DNA of 41,851 nucleotides, from positions 1 to 41,851 of the forward strand of contig NZ_SVFW01000037.1 of NCBI RefSeq assembly GCF_015056685.1, in the 5' to 3' direction. The first letter of the stretch is position 1; each line of letters opens with the position of its first letter. Source of the stretch: Butyrivibrio sp. (GTDB lineage Bacteria > Bacillota > Clostridia > Lachnospirales > Lachnospiraceae). A program made the position numbers and the translations under genes. Below the pieces are notes generated by a model. That model was not told where the DNA came from. It was given only the letters and a program-made list of their open reading frames with translations, and did no database searches. Shown one piece after another: positions 1 to 8,383 of this stretch.

Positions 1-17
1 ACATTTTAAATCAGGAT

Positions 18-46
18 AGAGCATTCATGGCTCTTTTATATTATTT
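18..46 (+). terminator. Weak intrinsic terminator-like hairpin at the left edge
   Basis: A short stem AGAGC (18-22) pairs with GCTCT (30-34) across a 7-base loop and is followed by a T-rich run. It could end transcription of a gene lying left of the window. The stem has only five base pairs, so this is tentative. Confidence 0.35.
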
Positions 47-81
47 TTTCAATTTACACCATTATATGGACATAATGGCTT

Positions 82-290
82 GCTTTTCCATAATTCATGA
101 CCTAATCTTCATTTTATTTTCATTTAGGTCATGTTTTTGATAGATCCACTGTCTTTACTTTTCCAAAATCCATGACCTAAACATCATTTTTCTTTCAATT
201 AGGTCATGTTTTTGATAAATCCACTGTCTTACTTTTCCAAAATCCATGACCTAAACTCCATTTTTCTTTCATTTAGGTCATGTTTCGCAT
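82..290. repeat. Tandem array of three palindromic units, period about 75 bp
   Basis: Each unit has the arm CATGACCTAA, an 18-base T/C-rich centre and the exact reverse complement TTAGGTCATG. The palindromes lie at 96-133, 171-208 and 245-282, all 38 bases long. The linkers are also alike: each carries a version of TTTTTGATA, ATCCACTGTCTT and ACTTTTCCAAAATC. The start-to-start distances are 75 and 74 bases. A degenerate linker (about 82-95) precedes the first copy. Each unit could fold into a hairpin in RNA or single-stranded DNA, or offer paired protein-binding half sites. No adjacent gene explains it, and the array sits next to the window edge, so its full extent is unknown. Confidence 0.85.
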
Positions 291-291
291 T

Positions 292-591
292 CTACGATTG
301 CCTTATGCAGCCAGAAAACATGCCCCCAAAACAATGATTTCTATGCTTAAGGTATAAAAGACCATAGACTGCTACTATTTGAACTTTTAAATGGAAATAT
401 CCACGCATCAGAATGACGCATGGAACCCACGAAATGTAGTACCAACGATGTCTAACAAATATTCTCTCCAAAAACTGCCGCTTTTGAAAATAATAGCTGA
501 TTACAATGAGCGCAAGCCAATGCATAGCTCATAATGTAAGCATCCGCATATTCGGCCAAAGATTACTCTTTGAGCTTTTATACTTTACCAT
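292..591 (-). pseudogene. Possible decayed small membrane-protein gene with an in-frame stop
   Basis: Reading leftwards from an ATG at 591, the frame gives about 20 codons (MVKYKSSKSNLWPN...), one TGA stop, then 78 more codons to a TAG at 292. Read through, the product would be about 98 residues with two hydrophobic stretches (around LALIVISYY and VQIVAVYGLLYL) and a basic middle. The lower part alone could start at the ATG at 525. No SD sequence is visible before either start, and no family is recognised. The region is very AT-rich and next to the palindromic array, so it may be chance open frame. It is kept only because the same frame is open on both sides of a single stop. Confidence 0.22.
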
Positions 592-728
592 TTAAGGTTA
601 AAAAAGACAACTCATTTCTTACATTTTAAAAATCATGGTAAATAATCAAAAGAATTCATTTATACCTGCGGGTTTCTGTAGTATTATCATATACATATGT
701 GTTGTGGCAGATAAACAGGAGGTTTGTC

Positions 729-899
729 ATGGAAACTTGGTATTACGTAGTTGAAAGTATTGACGGCGATTATGCAAATTTAAAAAGAACAGATATTGAA
801 TCCGAGGATCTAAAGCTCGTTGCGAGAGCTCTTTTGCCGGAAGGAATAGCAGAAGGAACGCAGCTTAAGTATGAGTTCATGCAGTATTCAATTATATGA
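729..899 (+). CDS. Small DUF3006-like protein
   Basis: A 56-residue acidic soluble protein. The pattern IDGDYANLKR, then VARALLPEGIAEGTQL, then a terminal YEFMQYS resembles the small DUF3006 family, one-domain beta-rich proteins of about 60-70 residues with no established biochemical role. The ATG at 729 is preferred over a longer frame starting at 699 because AGGAGG (717-722) lies at the right distance. It lies 49 bases before the DUF4003 gene on the same strand, so the two may be co-transcribed. There is no signal peptide or membrane segment. The assignment rests on a short match and should be taken as probable rather than firm. Confidence 0.7.
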   Translation: METWYYVVESIDGDYANLKRTDIESEDLKLVARALLPEGIAEGTQLKYEFMQYSII

Positions 900-948
900 T
901 CCGGTAATGACAATTTAAAGAAAAGACTGAATTTTGGGAGAAAAGTGT

Positions 949-1938
949 ATGAGAAGTGAAATTGAAAAAAGATGTGAATTGTTGGTAGAAAACAGGAAGC
1001 TCGCGGGGAAGGCTTCTTTATTGGATCATGATCTTATCAAAGTTGTAGCCGCTTCTTTTTTTACAGAAAAAGACAAGACGGCTGATGTTGATCAGCTTAA
1101 AGATTGTAAAAAGCTTATCAGAAAAAAGCAGGGAATATTCTCAGAAATTAGAGGCAACAATGAGCTGATCATTGCAGCCAAGATGGCTGCCAGTGGTAAT
1201 CCTGAAGGGTATCTGGATAAGCTGATAGATGTGTATGGAGAGTTCCAAAAGGGGAAGATCCTTGGTTCTTCTTACAGAGTCCTTGCTGCAGCTTCAATCT
1301 GCGACACAGGAAGGGCATCTGAGGCAGAAAGCCTTGTTGAGAAGACCTACGAGATTATGAAGGGCATGAGAAAGGATCATCCATTCCTTACAACAGATGA
1401 GGATACAAGCTTTGCAGTTCTTTTAGCAATGAAGGACAAGAGCACAGAAGAGATATTGGCAGAACTCGAGGAGATTTACCAGCTTATTAAAAAGAACTTT
1501 GCATTCCATGAGGATGCTGCATACTCACTTAGTCAGGTGCTTGCAACATTTGATGGACAGGCAGAGCTAAAGAGCGAAAAAGTAATGGAGCTTTTTGAGG
1601 CCTTCAAAAATGCCGGAGCAAAGTATGGTAAAGGCTATGAGCTGGCTTCGCTTGGTATTCTTGTGGGAATCGACAAGAATATTGAAGACCTTGTTTCTGA
1701 GGTTGTGGAAGTAGCAGAATATCTTAGTGGTAAAAAAGGCTTTGGAATACTGAATATGAACAGGCATACAAGACTTATGCTCGGTACTATGATCGTTTCC
1801 GAAATCTATTCTGATGGAAACGTAGCAACTGGCGCATCTGTCGCAAGCAGTGCTCTTTCTGCAGTTATTGCTGCGCAGCTTTGTATGTACGTAGCGATCA
1901 TGTCTGCGGCTTCTGCTTCAGCGTCATCAAGTAACTGA
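949..1938 (+). CDS. DUF4003 family protein
   Basis: A 329-residue, mostly helical cytoplasmic protein matching the DUF4003 pattern. An early segment contains IFSEIRGNNELIIAAKMA. The middle has PFLTTDEDTSFAVLLAM, and the C-terminal half has FHEDAAYSLSQVLATF and KYGKGYELASLGILV. Family members occur singly in many Firmicutes and have no proven function. The last 35 residues are an Ala/Ser-rich hydrophobic tail (VASSALSAVIAAQLCMYVAI), which may act as a membrane anchor or a packing helix. The ATG at 949 follows GGGAG by 8 bases and is preferred over a TTG at 934 that overlaps this SD sequence. A 12-bp hairpin ends the unit about 90 bases downstream. Confidence 0.85.
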   Translation: MRSEIEKRCELLVENRKLAGKASLLDHDLIKVVAASFFTEKDKTADVDQLKDCKKLIRKKQGIFSEIRGNNELIIAAKMAASGNPEGYLDKLIDVYGEFQKGKILGSSYRVLAAASICDTGRASEAESLVEKTYEIMKGMRKDHPFLTTDEDTSFAVLLAMKDKSTEEILAELEEIYQLIKKNFAFHEDAAYSLSQVLATFDGQAELKSEKVMELFEAFKNAGAKYGKGYELASLGILVGIDKNIEDLVSEVVEVAEYLSGKKGFGILNMNRHTRLMLGTMIVSEIYSDGNVATGASVASSALSAVIAAQLCMYVAIMSAASASASSSN

Positions 1939-2027
1939 TGGAGTGCGGCATCAGGGAACAGATTTGCCAGCCAATTGAAATTTAGAGCCTTGGGCGATAT
2001 AATAATCACATAAAATCTGCTTTTTGT

Positions 2028-2070
2028 GGCAGCTGATACTCGTAACGGCTTGTATCAGCTGCCTATATTA
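2028..2070 (+). terminator. Terminator-like hairpin after the DUF4003 gene
   Basis: A perfect 12-bp stem, GGCAGCTGATAC (2028-2039) with GTATCAGCTGCC (2052-2063), encloses a 12-base loop. The following TATATTATT is only partly T-rich, so termination may be incomplete. The strand is inferred from the upstream gene. Confidence 0.6.
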
Positions 2071-2114
2071 TTGCAGACTCATTGATATAAATCACGAAAG
2101 GCAAGGAAATAGAA

Positions 2115-2567
2115 TTGAGAAAAGCAAGATCAGAAAAAGAAAACGCAATGAGGGAGAAGATGATTCCTGAGTTATATGAGAACAAATATAACAGCTTCAT
2201 TGGGTTTGAGATTATGGAACTGAGTTCAACCTACAGTAAAGCGAGGATCAAGTGTGACTCAAGACTTCATAATACATATGGCAGTATACACGGAGGCGCA
2301 CTCCTTTCATTTGTTGACGCTATGGCAGGAGCTACTGCAAGCATGAGCGGTTATTACGCAACAACAGTATCCGCAAACTTAAACTTCTTATTGCCGGCGA
2401 TAAACACTGAGTATATTTACTGCGAGTGCATGAAGCTCAAGACTGGTAAGCATATTTTGGTATTTGATATAAGAGTTACTGATGATAACGGAAATCTTTT
2501 GGACAGTGGTGAATTCTCATTCTTTGCCAGCAAGGTTCCTGTTCTGGGTGACAATCTCAAGTTTTAA
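2115..2567 (+). CDS. PaaI-type hotdog-fold thioesterase
   Basis: A 150-residue protein of the PaaI/YdiI-like hotdog superfamily, which cleaves acyl- or aryl-CoA thioesters. The hallmark is HNTYGSIHGGALLSFVDAMA around residues 52-71: the HGG turn and the following Asp helix form the active-site region. VSANLNFLLPA matches the second strand region. The natural substrate cannot be told from sequence. The start is uncertain. The TTG at 2115 has AAGGAA just upstream and is used here. An in-frame ATG at 2148 would remove eleven residues that precede the fold and lacks a clear SD sequence. A strong terminator follows, so this looks like a one-gene unit. Confidence 0.82.
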   Translation: MRKARSEKENAMREKMIPELYENKYNSFIGFEIMELSSTYSKARIKCDSRLHNTYGSIHGGALLSFVDAMAGATASMSGYYATTVSANLNFLLPAINTEYIYCECMKLKTGKHILVFDIRVTDDNGNLLDSGEFSFFASKVPVLGDNLKF

Positions 2568-2587
2568 TATGACAAAAAGATGGGTAA

Positions 2588-2622
2588 AAGACTCTGCGAA
2601 ACAGCAGAGTCTTTTATTTTAT
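2588..2622 (+). terminator. Intrinsic terminator after the thioesterase gene
   Basis: A 10-bp stem AAGACTCTGC (2588-2597) with GCAGAGTCTT (2604-2613) and a 6-base loop, followed by a T-rich tract. Confidence 0.85.
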
Positions 2623-2705
2623 ACTTATTTTAGACAACAAGCTAACGCAGTATAGTAAAATTGAAATGGACAATTACACTTGGAAGCAAGGGGCAAGGAG
2701 AAAAA

Positions 2706-4109
2706 ATGATTTCGTTAGTGATTTCTTTAGTAGTACTTTTATGCGGATATTTGGTGTATGGAAAGATTGTTGAGAAGATTTTTGACCCGGATGACAGAGA
2801 AACTCCGGCAGTTGCAATGAATGACGGAGTAGACTGCGTTCCCATAAAAACAGGTAAAGCCTTTTTGATACAGCTATTGAATATAGCGGGGACAGGGCCG
2901 ATCTTTGGAGCTCTTATGGGAGCATGCTTTGGACCTGTTGTTTTTTTGTGGATAGTATTCGGATCAATTCTTGGCGGAGGTGTTCACGATTATCTGTGTG
3001 GAATGATCTCATCCAGACATAAAGGCGCATCAATAGCGGAATTATCCGGTGAGTATCTTGGTAACAAGGTCAGAATTGGAATGCGCGTATTTTCGATAGT
3101 TCTTTTGCTCCTTACAGGAACTGTGTTTGTTACAAGTCCGGCAGCTCTTATTGCCAGACTTACTCCGAACATATTCAGCACGAGTTTCTGGGTAGTCGTT
3201 ATTCTTTTGTATTACATTCTGGCAACGCTCCTTCCAATTGATAAGCTTATCGGAAATCTCTATCCGATATTTGGAATAATACTTATTGCGATGGCGACAA
3301 GTGTTATGGGAGGGACTATCTTTGGAAACTACACTATTCCTGAGATTACGTTAAAAGACCTCCATCCTGAGAATCTGCCTATTTGGCCATTCATGTTTAT
3401 AACTGTGGCCTGTGGAGCAATTTCAGGTTTTCATGCCACTCAGTCCCCTATGGTTGCTAAGTGCATAACCAGTGAAAAACAGGGAAGAATTGTGTTTTAC
3501 GGAGCGATGATATCAGAGGCTGTTATTGCGCTGATATGGGCTGCTGCAGGAGTTGCTTTTTATGGATCAACTCAGCTTCTAAACGATGCTCTGACAAATC
3601 TTGGCCAGTCCGGAACTGTGTATGAGATTTCAGAGACAATGCTTGGAAGTGTTGGCGGAATCCTTGCGGTGGTTGGCGTTGTTGTATGCCCAATAACGTC
3701 AGGAGACACGGCATTTAGAAGCGCGAGACTTATTATTGCCGAGATGACAAAGCTTGATCAGAGCAAGATAAAAAATCGTCTTATCATCACAGTTCCTTTG
3801 TTAGGAGCAGGAGCAGTCCTTACTCAGCTTGATTTTAATGTGCTCTGGAGGTATTTTTCCTGGTCCAATCAGACTCTGGCAATGATCGCGCTATGGACAT
3901 TTTCTGCATATCTTTTAAAAGAAGGCAAGAGTAAAAAGAGCTCTCTTATAGCTGCACTTCCTGCGACTTTTATGTCTGCTGTCAGCATGACATACATTCT
4001 TATGGCAGAAGAGGGATTGGGGTTATCTGCAGTTGTAAGCTATCCAATCGGTATAGCATTCGCACTTGCTCTTTTTGCTTTTTATTTAATGAAACTAAAA
4101 AATAGATAA
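2706..4109 (+). CDS. cstA: CstA family peptide/pyruvate transporter
   Basis: A 467-residue, highly hydrophobic protein with about 11-13 predicted membrane helices, typical of the short CstA form of Firmicutes (E. coli CstA is about 700 residues). Family signatures include LNIAGTGPIFGALMGACFGP near residues 54-73, GSILGGGVHDYLCGMIS, SGFHATQSPMVAKC and CPITSGDTAFRSARL. Members import peptides or pyruvate, often during carbon limitation. The substrate here is not resolved. The ATG at 2706 follows AAGGAG (2695-2700). Starting at an upstream codon (2661) would add a polar extension before the first helix and is unlikely. No partner gene is adjacent. Confidence 0.9.
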   Translation: MISLVISLVVLLCGYLVYGKIVEKIFDPDDRETPAVAMNDGVDCVPIKTGKAFLIQLLNIAGTGPIFGALMGACFGPVVFLWIVFGSILGGGVHDYLCGMISSRHKGASIAELSGEYLGNKVRIGMRVFSIVLLLLTGTVFVTSPAALIARLTPNIFSTSFWVVVILLYYILATLLPIDKLIGNLYPIFGIILIAMATSVMGGTIFGNYTIPEITLKDLHPENLPIWPFMFITVACGAISGFHATQSPMVAKCITSEKQGRIVFYGAMISEAVIALIWAAAGVAFYGSTQLLNDALTNLGQSGTVYEISETMLGSVGGILAVVGVVVCPITSGDTAFRSARLIIAEMTKLDQSKIKNRLIITVPLLGAGAVLTQLDFNVLWRYFSWSNQTLAMIALWTFSAYLLKEGKSKKSSLIAALPATFMSAVSMTYILMAEEGLGLSAVVSYPIGIAFALALFAFYLMKLKNR

Positions 4110-4249
4110 GAAGAATACAAACAGTATATTGAATAAAAGTTTTCTAAATATTATTAAATGTTTTCGCTATTGTAGATTTTATCTGTGGGCTTTATTAGAA
4201 TTATTGTTATAAGACTCATAAGATTGGTTTATTTTCAGGTGTGCTGCCT

Positions 4250-5785
4250 ATGGCTAAAAATAGCGACATTTACACGCCAAATATAGTAGTTGATGCGACG
4301 GATTATGATGAATTTATGAAAGAAAATCGAAGAATCATAAACCGTTATATTAACACGGTGCTTTGGTTCTGTATTTTTACAGGACCAGCTATTGCTGTGG
4401 GCATTTTTTATGGGGTGTTTAATGCTGCCTCATACAGCACCTGCGTTGTGATCTCTGCGAGTATGATCGTAGTGGCTTTTATCCACCGCCAGATAATCAG
4501 AGTATGGCCCTATGCGCGCTCTGCAGGTCTAATAGCATTCCTTTGCATGGAAGTGCTCCTGGTCCTAATGTCCTATAACCATATTCATGTGAATATTACA
4601 TGGTTCTTTGTACCATTTTTAAGCACCCTTTTTTGTGAAAAGAGATTGTTCATTATTACTGTGTCAACCAATTACCTGGCGATGGTCATATCTACGTACT
4701 TAATTTCTTTTTACAATGCGGATATTATTTCTGTTTATAGCACTAATATGGAGTTTTTTGCCAATACTCTGATGGGATATACCATTGAAACCGCGGTCAT
4801 GACGGCTTCGGGATTGGCAATCATAAGGATTGTAAGTGGATACTTTGCAGATCTCATTCAAAAGAATCGTGCGACTCGTACGTATGCTACGCAGATTCGT
4901 GCTCAGATGGACGTTCTTTATTCCATGTCTGAGGTGTATGACTATGTCAATCTTATAGATTTTAAGGCAATGACAGAATTTTCCATTAAGGATGGAGAAC
5001 AGGCAAAACCCTTAAGTTTGGGCGACCATGCGCATTCTCTTATGAATCATCATATAAAAGAGAATGTGGATAAAGAACAGCTGGAAGACTTCTGGGATTT
5101 TACAAATCTGAAAACTCTAAAGAACAGGCTGTATTGTAAAAGATTTATCTACGGCGAATATATAAATGTAAAAACGGGGTGGTTCAGAGCTCAGTACATC
5201 AATATTGAAGAGGATGAAAAGGGCTTTCCTTCGCTTATAGTGTACACTGTTCAGAATATAAACATGGACAAAAGAAGGGAAGAGAATCTCATAAAGATCT
5301 CTCATACTGATGATTTGACCAAAGTATTTAACAGAAGGTGCCTGGAATACGATCTTTCTGTTTATAATTCAAAGCCTATTGAAGATGATCTTGTTATAGC
5401 CTCTGTTGATATCAACAGGTTAAAGTACACCAATGACACCTTTGGACATGCTGCGGGAGATGAGCTGATCTGTGCAGCTGCCAATGCTTTAAGCGAAGCA
5501 CTTGGAGATAGTGGAAAAGTATACAGGACAGGTGGAGACGAGTTCACACTTGTCATTCACACAAAGAATATTTCTGCTATAAATGATGAAATAAAAAAGA
5601 ATGCCTCCGCGTGGACGGGAAGTTATGGAGGCAAGCTTGCAATCTCAATAGGATATGCATCCCATCGTGATAATCCTGAGGTGGGATTGGATAGATTAAA
5701 GGTCATGGCTGATTCTCTGATGTATGAGGACAAAAACCGGTACTATAAGAGAAATGGCTATGAGAGAAGAGCGAAAGAATTCTGA
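4250..5785 (+). CDS. Membrane-bound diguanylate cyclase (GGDEF)
   Basis: A 511-residue sensor enzyme expected to make cyclic di-GMP from two GTP. Residues about 35-205 contain roughly six hydrophobic helices with short loops, forming a membrane sensory module of unknown ligand. A PAS-like linker of about 120 residues follows. The catalytic domain begins near HTDDLTKVFNRRC, includes VDINRLKYTNDTFGHAAGDE and has an intact GGDEF at residues 428-432, so activity is likely. The inhibitory RxxD site that normally lies just before GGDEF is absent (DSGK there), so product feedback by that route is not expected. The ATG at 4250 is preferred over a GTG at 4241, with AGGTG at 4237-4241 as a moderate SD. 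It lies 58 bases before the flavin reductase gene. Confidence 0.88.
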   Translation: MAKNSDIYTPNIVVDATDYDEFMKENRRIINRYINTVLWFCIFTGPAIAVGIFYGVFNAASYSTCVVISASMIVVAFIHRQIIRVWPYARSAGLIAFLCMEVLLVLMSYNHIHVNITWFFVPFLSTLFCEKRLFIITVSTNYLAMVISTYLISFYNADIISVYSTNMEFFANTLMGYTIETAVMTASGLAIIRIVSGYFADLIQKNRATRTYATQIRAQMDVLYSMSEVYDYVNLIDFKAMTEFSIKDGEQAKPLSLGDHAHSLMNHHIKENVDKEQLEDFWDFTNLKTLKNRLYCKRFIYGEYINVKTGWFRAQYINIEEDEKGFPSLIVYTVQNINMDKRREENLIKISHTDDLTKVFNRRCLEYDLSVYNSKPIEDDLVIASVDINRLKYTNDTFGHAAGDELICAAANALSEALGDSGKVYRTGGDEFTLVIHTKNISAINDEIKKNASAWTGSYGGKLAISIGYASHRDNPEVGLDRLKVMADSLMYEDKNRYYKRNGYERRAKEF

Positions 5786-5843
5786 ATATTTTTCAGGTTG
5801 CTTTAAATCAAGTTGTATCATTTTTTGATGGAAAGGAAAAGAT

Positions 5844-7601
5844 ATGGGAAGTCTCACAAAGCGAATTTTATCATGTTTAGCATGCGTGGCATTAATTGTG
5901 TTTTGCATTGGCGGAAGCATGTATGTCGTTGAGCGTGAAGGGCATCAGTACGATGGCGCAGCGCAGGGCTTTGCAGGAGAGATCAAGGTCTCTGTTTTTG
6001 TCGAAGGAAATACCATAACAGACATTACATATCAGACAGAGGGCGAGACACCATCTATTGGAGGAAGTGCCATAAAAGCACTAAGGACAAAAATCCTGAA
6101 GACTCAGAATGTGAATATCGACACTATTTCCGGAGCGACTTATTCCTCAAAAGGTTTTTTGTCTGCTGTGGAAATGGCACTTGGAGAGGCCGGAATAGTT
6201 GCTGATGGAAGCGGAGCCGGAGCAGGAACTGCCGAAGATTATGAAGCTACTGCTGATGTTGTAGTTGTCGGAGGCGGCGGAGCCGGAATGACGGCAGCGA
6301 TCACTGTTGCTGAAAATGGTAAAAGCGTAATCCTTCTTGAGAAGAGTGACATTCTTGGCGGAAATACAAGCCGTGCAAGTTCAGGAATGAATGCAGCAGA
6401 GACTCATTATGAAAAAGAGCAGGGAATTGAAGACTCCGTAGAACTCTTTATCGAGGATACCATTAAGAGTGGAAAAGAGATAAATGATCCGGAGCTTGTA
6501 AGAACTCTTGCCGAGAACACATCAGAAGCTATCGACTGGCTGGATAAAGAGAATGCTCCTCTTTCAGGGCCTCTGGGAACAATGGGCGGCCTTAGTGCAA
6601 AGAGAACTCACCGTCCTGTGGATGCAGAAGGAAATGTTACTTCTGTAGGTAACTTCCTTGTATCAGCCCTTGGTGTAAGACTTGAAGAGCTTGGAATTGA
6701 AGTTCAGACCGGAGCTACAATAAATAAGATCCTTATGGAAGATGGAAAAGCTGTAGGCGTATCAGGAGTTGGAGCATATGGCGAAAATATCACTGTTCAT
6801 GCTAATTCCGTTATCATTGCAACAGGTGGATTTGGCGGCAACATGGATCGTATCGTAGCGCTTCGTCCTGATCTTGCAGGATATATTTCCACAAACGTGG
6901 CAACTGCAGATGGTGATGCCATTGATTTCCTTGGTGAAGTTGGTGCAGACTTTGTGGATATGGAGCAGATCCAGCTTCATCCTACTGTAATCCCTACTGA
7001 TGGAGCACTTGTTGGTGAGGCCTTAAGAGGTGATGGTGCCATCCTCGTAAATAGAGAAGGTGTGAGATTTACCAATGAAACCGGAACAAGAGACGCAGTA
7101 TCTGCTGCAGAAGTTTCACAGACCGGTGGAAATGTATGGCTTATTGCCAACCAGGAAATGTATGAAGGCTCAGCGGTTATCAAGAAACTCGATAAGAGCG
7201 GATACCTTGTGACAGGCGCAGATCTCGATGAACTTGCAAAGGCCATGGAGTTTGATGCAAATGCCACTGCTGCATTGAAGGAAACAGTAAGTACCTGGTC
7301 TTCCTATGTTGCTTCAGGCACAGACGCTGATTTCTCAAGAGATATTGGAACGCCTCTTACAGATCTTTCTTCAGGACCTTACTACGCAGTTAATGTAGGC
7401 CCGGGAATTCACCACTGCATGGGCGGTGTAAAGATAAATACAGATGCTCAGGTCATCTCAACAGATGGAACTCCAATCCCAGGACTCTACGCCTGTGGAG
7501 AGGTTACCGGTGGTATCCACGGAGCTAACAGACTTGGTGGAAACGCTGTTGCTGATATCGTTGTATTCGGAAGAATTGCCGGTGAGAACGCATCAAAGTG
7601 A
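5844..7601 (+). CDS. Exported FMN-binding/FAD fumarate-reductase-type flavoprotein
   Basis: A 585-residue reductase with three parts. An N-terminal membrane anchor or signal segment (about residues 8-30) is followed by an FMN_bind domain (about 40-118). Its DTISGAT motif at 93-99 fits the covalent flavinylation signal used by ApbE transferases, with Thr99 as the likely attachment site. From about 136 comes an FAD-binding domain (GGGGAG at 143-148). Residues match the active site of soluble fumarate reductases such as Shewanella Fcc3: QLHPT, EALRGDGAI, HHCMGG and HGANRLGG. It probably works outside the membrane as a terminal acceptor reductase, taking electrons through FMN. Fumarate is the best guess; related enzymes reduce urocanate, cinnamates and similar acids. 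AAAGGAAAAG precedes the ATG. No apbE or electron-donor gene is in the window. Confidence 0.88.
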   Translation: MGSLTKRILSCLACVALIVFCIGGSMYVVEREGHQYDGAAQGFAGEIKVSVFVEGNTITDITYQTEGETPSIGGSAIKALRTKILKTQNVNIDTISGATYSSKGFLSAVEMALGEAGIVADGSGAGAGTAEDYEATADVVVVGGGGAGMTAAITVAENGKSVILLEKSDILGGNTSRASSGMNAAETHYEKEQGIEDSVELFIEDTIKSGKEINDPELVRTLAENTSEAIDWLDKENAPLSGPLGTMGGLSAKRTHRPVDAEGNVTSVGNFLVSALGVRLEELGIEVQTGATINKILMEDGKAVGVSGVGAYGENITVHANSVIIATGGFGGNMDRIVALRPDLAGYISTNVATADGDAIDFLGEVGADFVDMEQIQLHPTVIPTDGALVGEALRGDGAILVNREGVRFTNETGTRDAVSAAEVSQTGGNVWLIANQEMYEGSAVIKKLDKSGYLVTGADLDELAKAMEFDANATAALKETVSTWSSYVASGTDADFSRDIGTPLTDLSSGPYYAVNVGPGIHHCMGGVKINTDAQVISTDGTPIPGLYACGEVTGGIHGANRLGGNAVADIVVFGRIAGENASK

Positions 7602-7622
7602 TTGATAAAAAACAATAAAAAT

Positions 7623-7668
7623 AAAACTTCCAACACAGGGTATGTAAAATGTGTTGGAAGTTTTTTCG
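7623..7668. terminator. Bidirectional terminator between the flavin reductase and the nucleotidase
   Basis: A 15-bp stem with arms at 7623-7637 and 7650-7664 (core ACTTCCAACACA with TGTGTTGGAAGT) encloses a 12-base loop. T-runs lie on the right and A-runs on the left, so it can stop transcription from both convergent genes. The minus-strand gene ends at 7669, immediately beside it. Confidence 0.9.
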
Positions 7669-8265
7669 CTATTTAACAAGTTCTTTTATTGTTTTCCAAT
7701 CAGGGCATCTTGTGAAGGCCTTGCTTGGAAATTCACATTCCCTGTTCCAGGGCCTGTCAACTACCATTACCTTAAGGTCAGGAAGATGGTCAAAAAACTT
7801 AAATGCCATAGGTGAGTCTTCAATGGCATAGTCAAATTTCATTTTGTAGTAATCTTCCAGTTCAAGATTGAATTCGCTGTTCTTGATGAAACTGTCGCGG
7901 CCGTATTTGTTCAGGCAAAAGAGCTTAACTCTCTTCAGATCATGTTCATCAAGCCACTGCCTTGAAGCTTCATAAGCACTGTCTGGTCTTCCTGTAATGA
8001 TAGAGACATCGTGTCCCTGATCAAGCCAGTTGTTGATAGTCGTGGCAGCTCCCGGTGTCTCCTCGTAAGAAAGAAGAACCTCAGGCCTGTGGCCTTCAAT
8101 CATCATATCTTCATATTCCTTATCAGTAAGATCAAAAGATCTCTTGAGATCAAAGAACTTTATATCTTCGTAAGGCACTTCCTTATTAAACATTTCTTTT
8201 ACAAGTATGGAAAAGTGCTTGGCAGTTTCACATAAACAATCGTCAAAATCAATATAAATATTCAT
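7669..8265 (-). CDS. HAD-superfamily 5'(3')-deoxyribonucleotidase-like phosphatase (NT5C type)
   Basis: A 198-residue HAD phosphatase similar to the NT5C group, which dephosphorylates deoxynucleoside monophosphates. Motif I is DFDDC near residues 5-9, which contains the nucleophile Asp and the second Asp. Motif II is IITGRP. YAIEDSP and VVDRPWNRECEFPS match the C-terminal metal-binding and PWNR signature of this family. An Ala/Thr-containing cap (PGAATTINNWLDQGHDVS) follows the variable cap region. The start at 8265 (MNIYIDFDD) is chosen over 8304 because CGGAG lies upstream and the fold begins at once. A strong minus-strand promoter sits 46-74 bases upstream. It is likely a single-gene unit acting in nucleotide salvage or as a house-cleaning enzyme. 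Confidence 0.8.
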   Translation of the reverse strand: MNIYIDFDDCLCETAKHFSILVKEMFNKEVPYEDIKFFDLKRSFDLTDKEYEDMMIEGHRPEVLLSYEETPGAATTINNWLDQGHDVSIITGRPDSAYEASRQWLDEHDLKRVKLFCLNKYGRDSFIKNSEFNLELEDYYKMKFDYAIEDSPMAFKFFDHLPDLKVMVVDRPWNRECEFPSKAFTRCPDWKTIKELVK

Positions 8266-8310
8266 ACTTCGTTTACTCCGTTTTTCTGTTCCGCAAAATG
8301 ACACATTAAG

Positions 8311-8343
8311 AGTATACGTACATGAAGTGAATTGGTCAATTCA
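8311..8343 (-). promoter_or_regulatory. Promoter of the nucleotidase gene with overlapping palindrome
   Basis: On the minus strand TTGACC (8339-8334) and TATACT (8316-8311) are separated by exactly 17 bases, a near-consensus sigma-A promoter. The -35 hexamer lies inside the palindrome TGAATTG-GT-CAATTCA (8328-8343), which could be a repressor operator. Confidence 0.65.
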
Positions 8344-8383
8344 TATACGCCACTGTTTGGGAGTGGAAATTTGAAAAAACAAG

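Noticed and set aside
82..290. CRISPR array
   Set aside because: The segments between palindromes are alike in sequence, only three units exist, and no cas gene is in the window.
531..533. Stop-codon recoding (TGA as Trp) in the small minus-strand frame
   Set aside because: All other genes in the window use TGA as a stop, so a simple inactivating mutation or chance frame is more likely.
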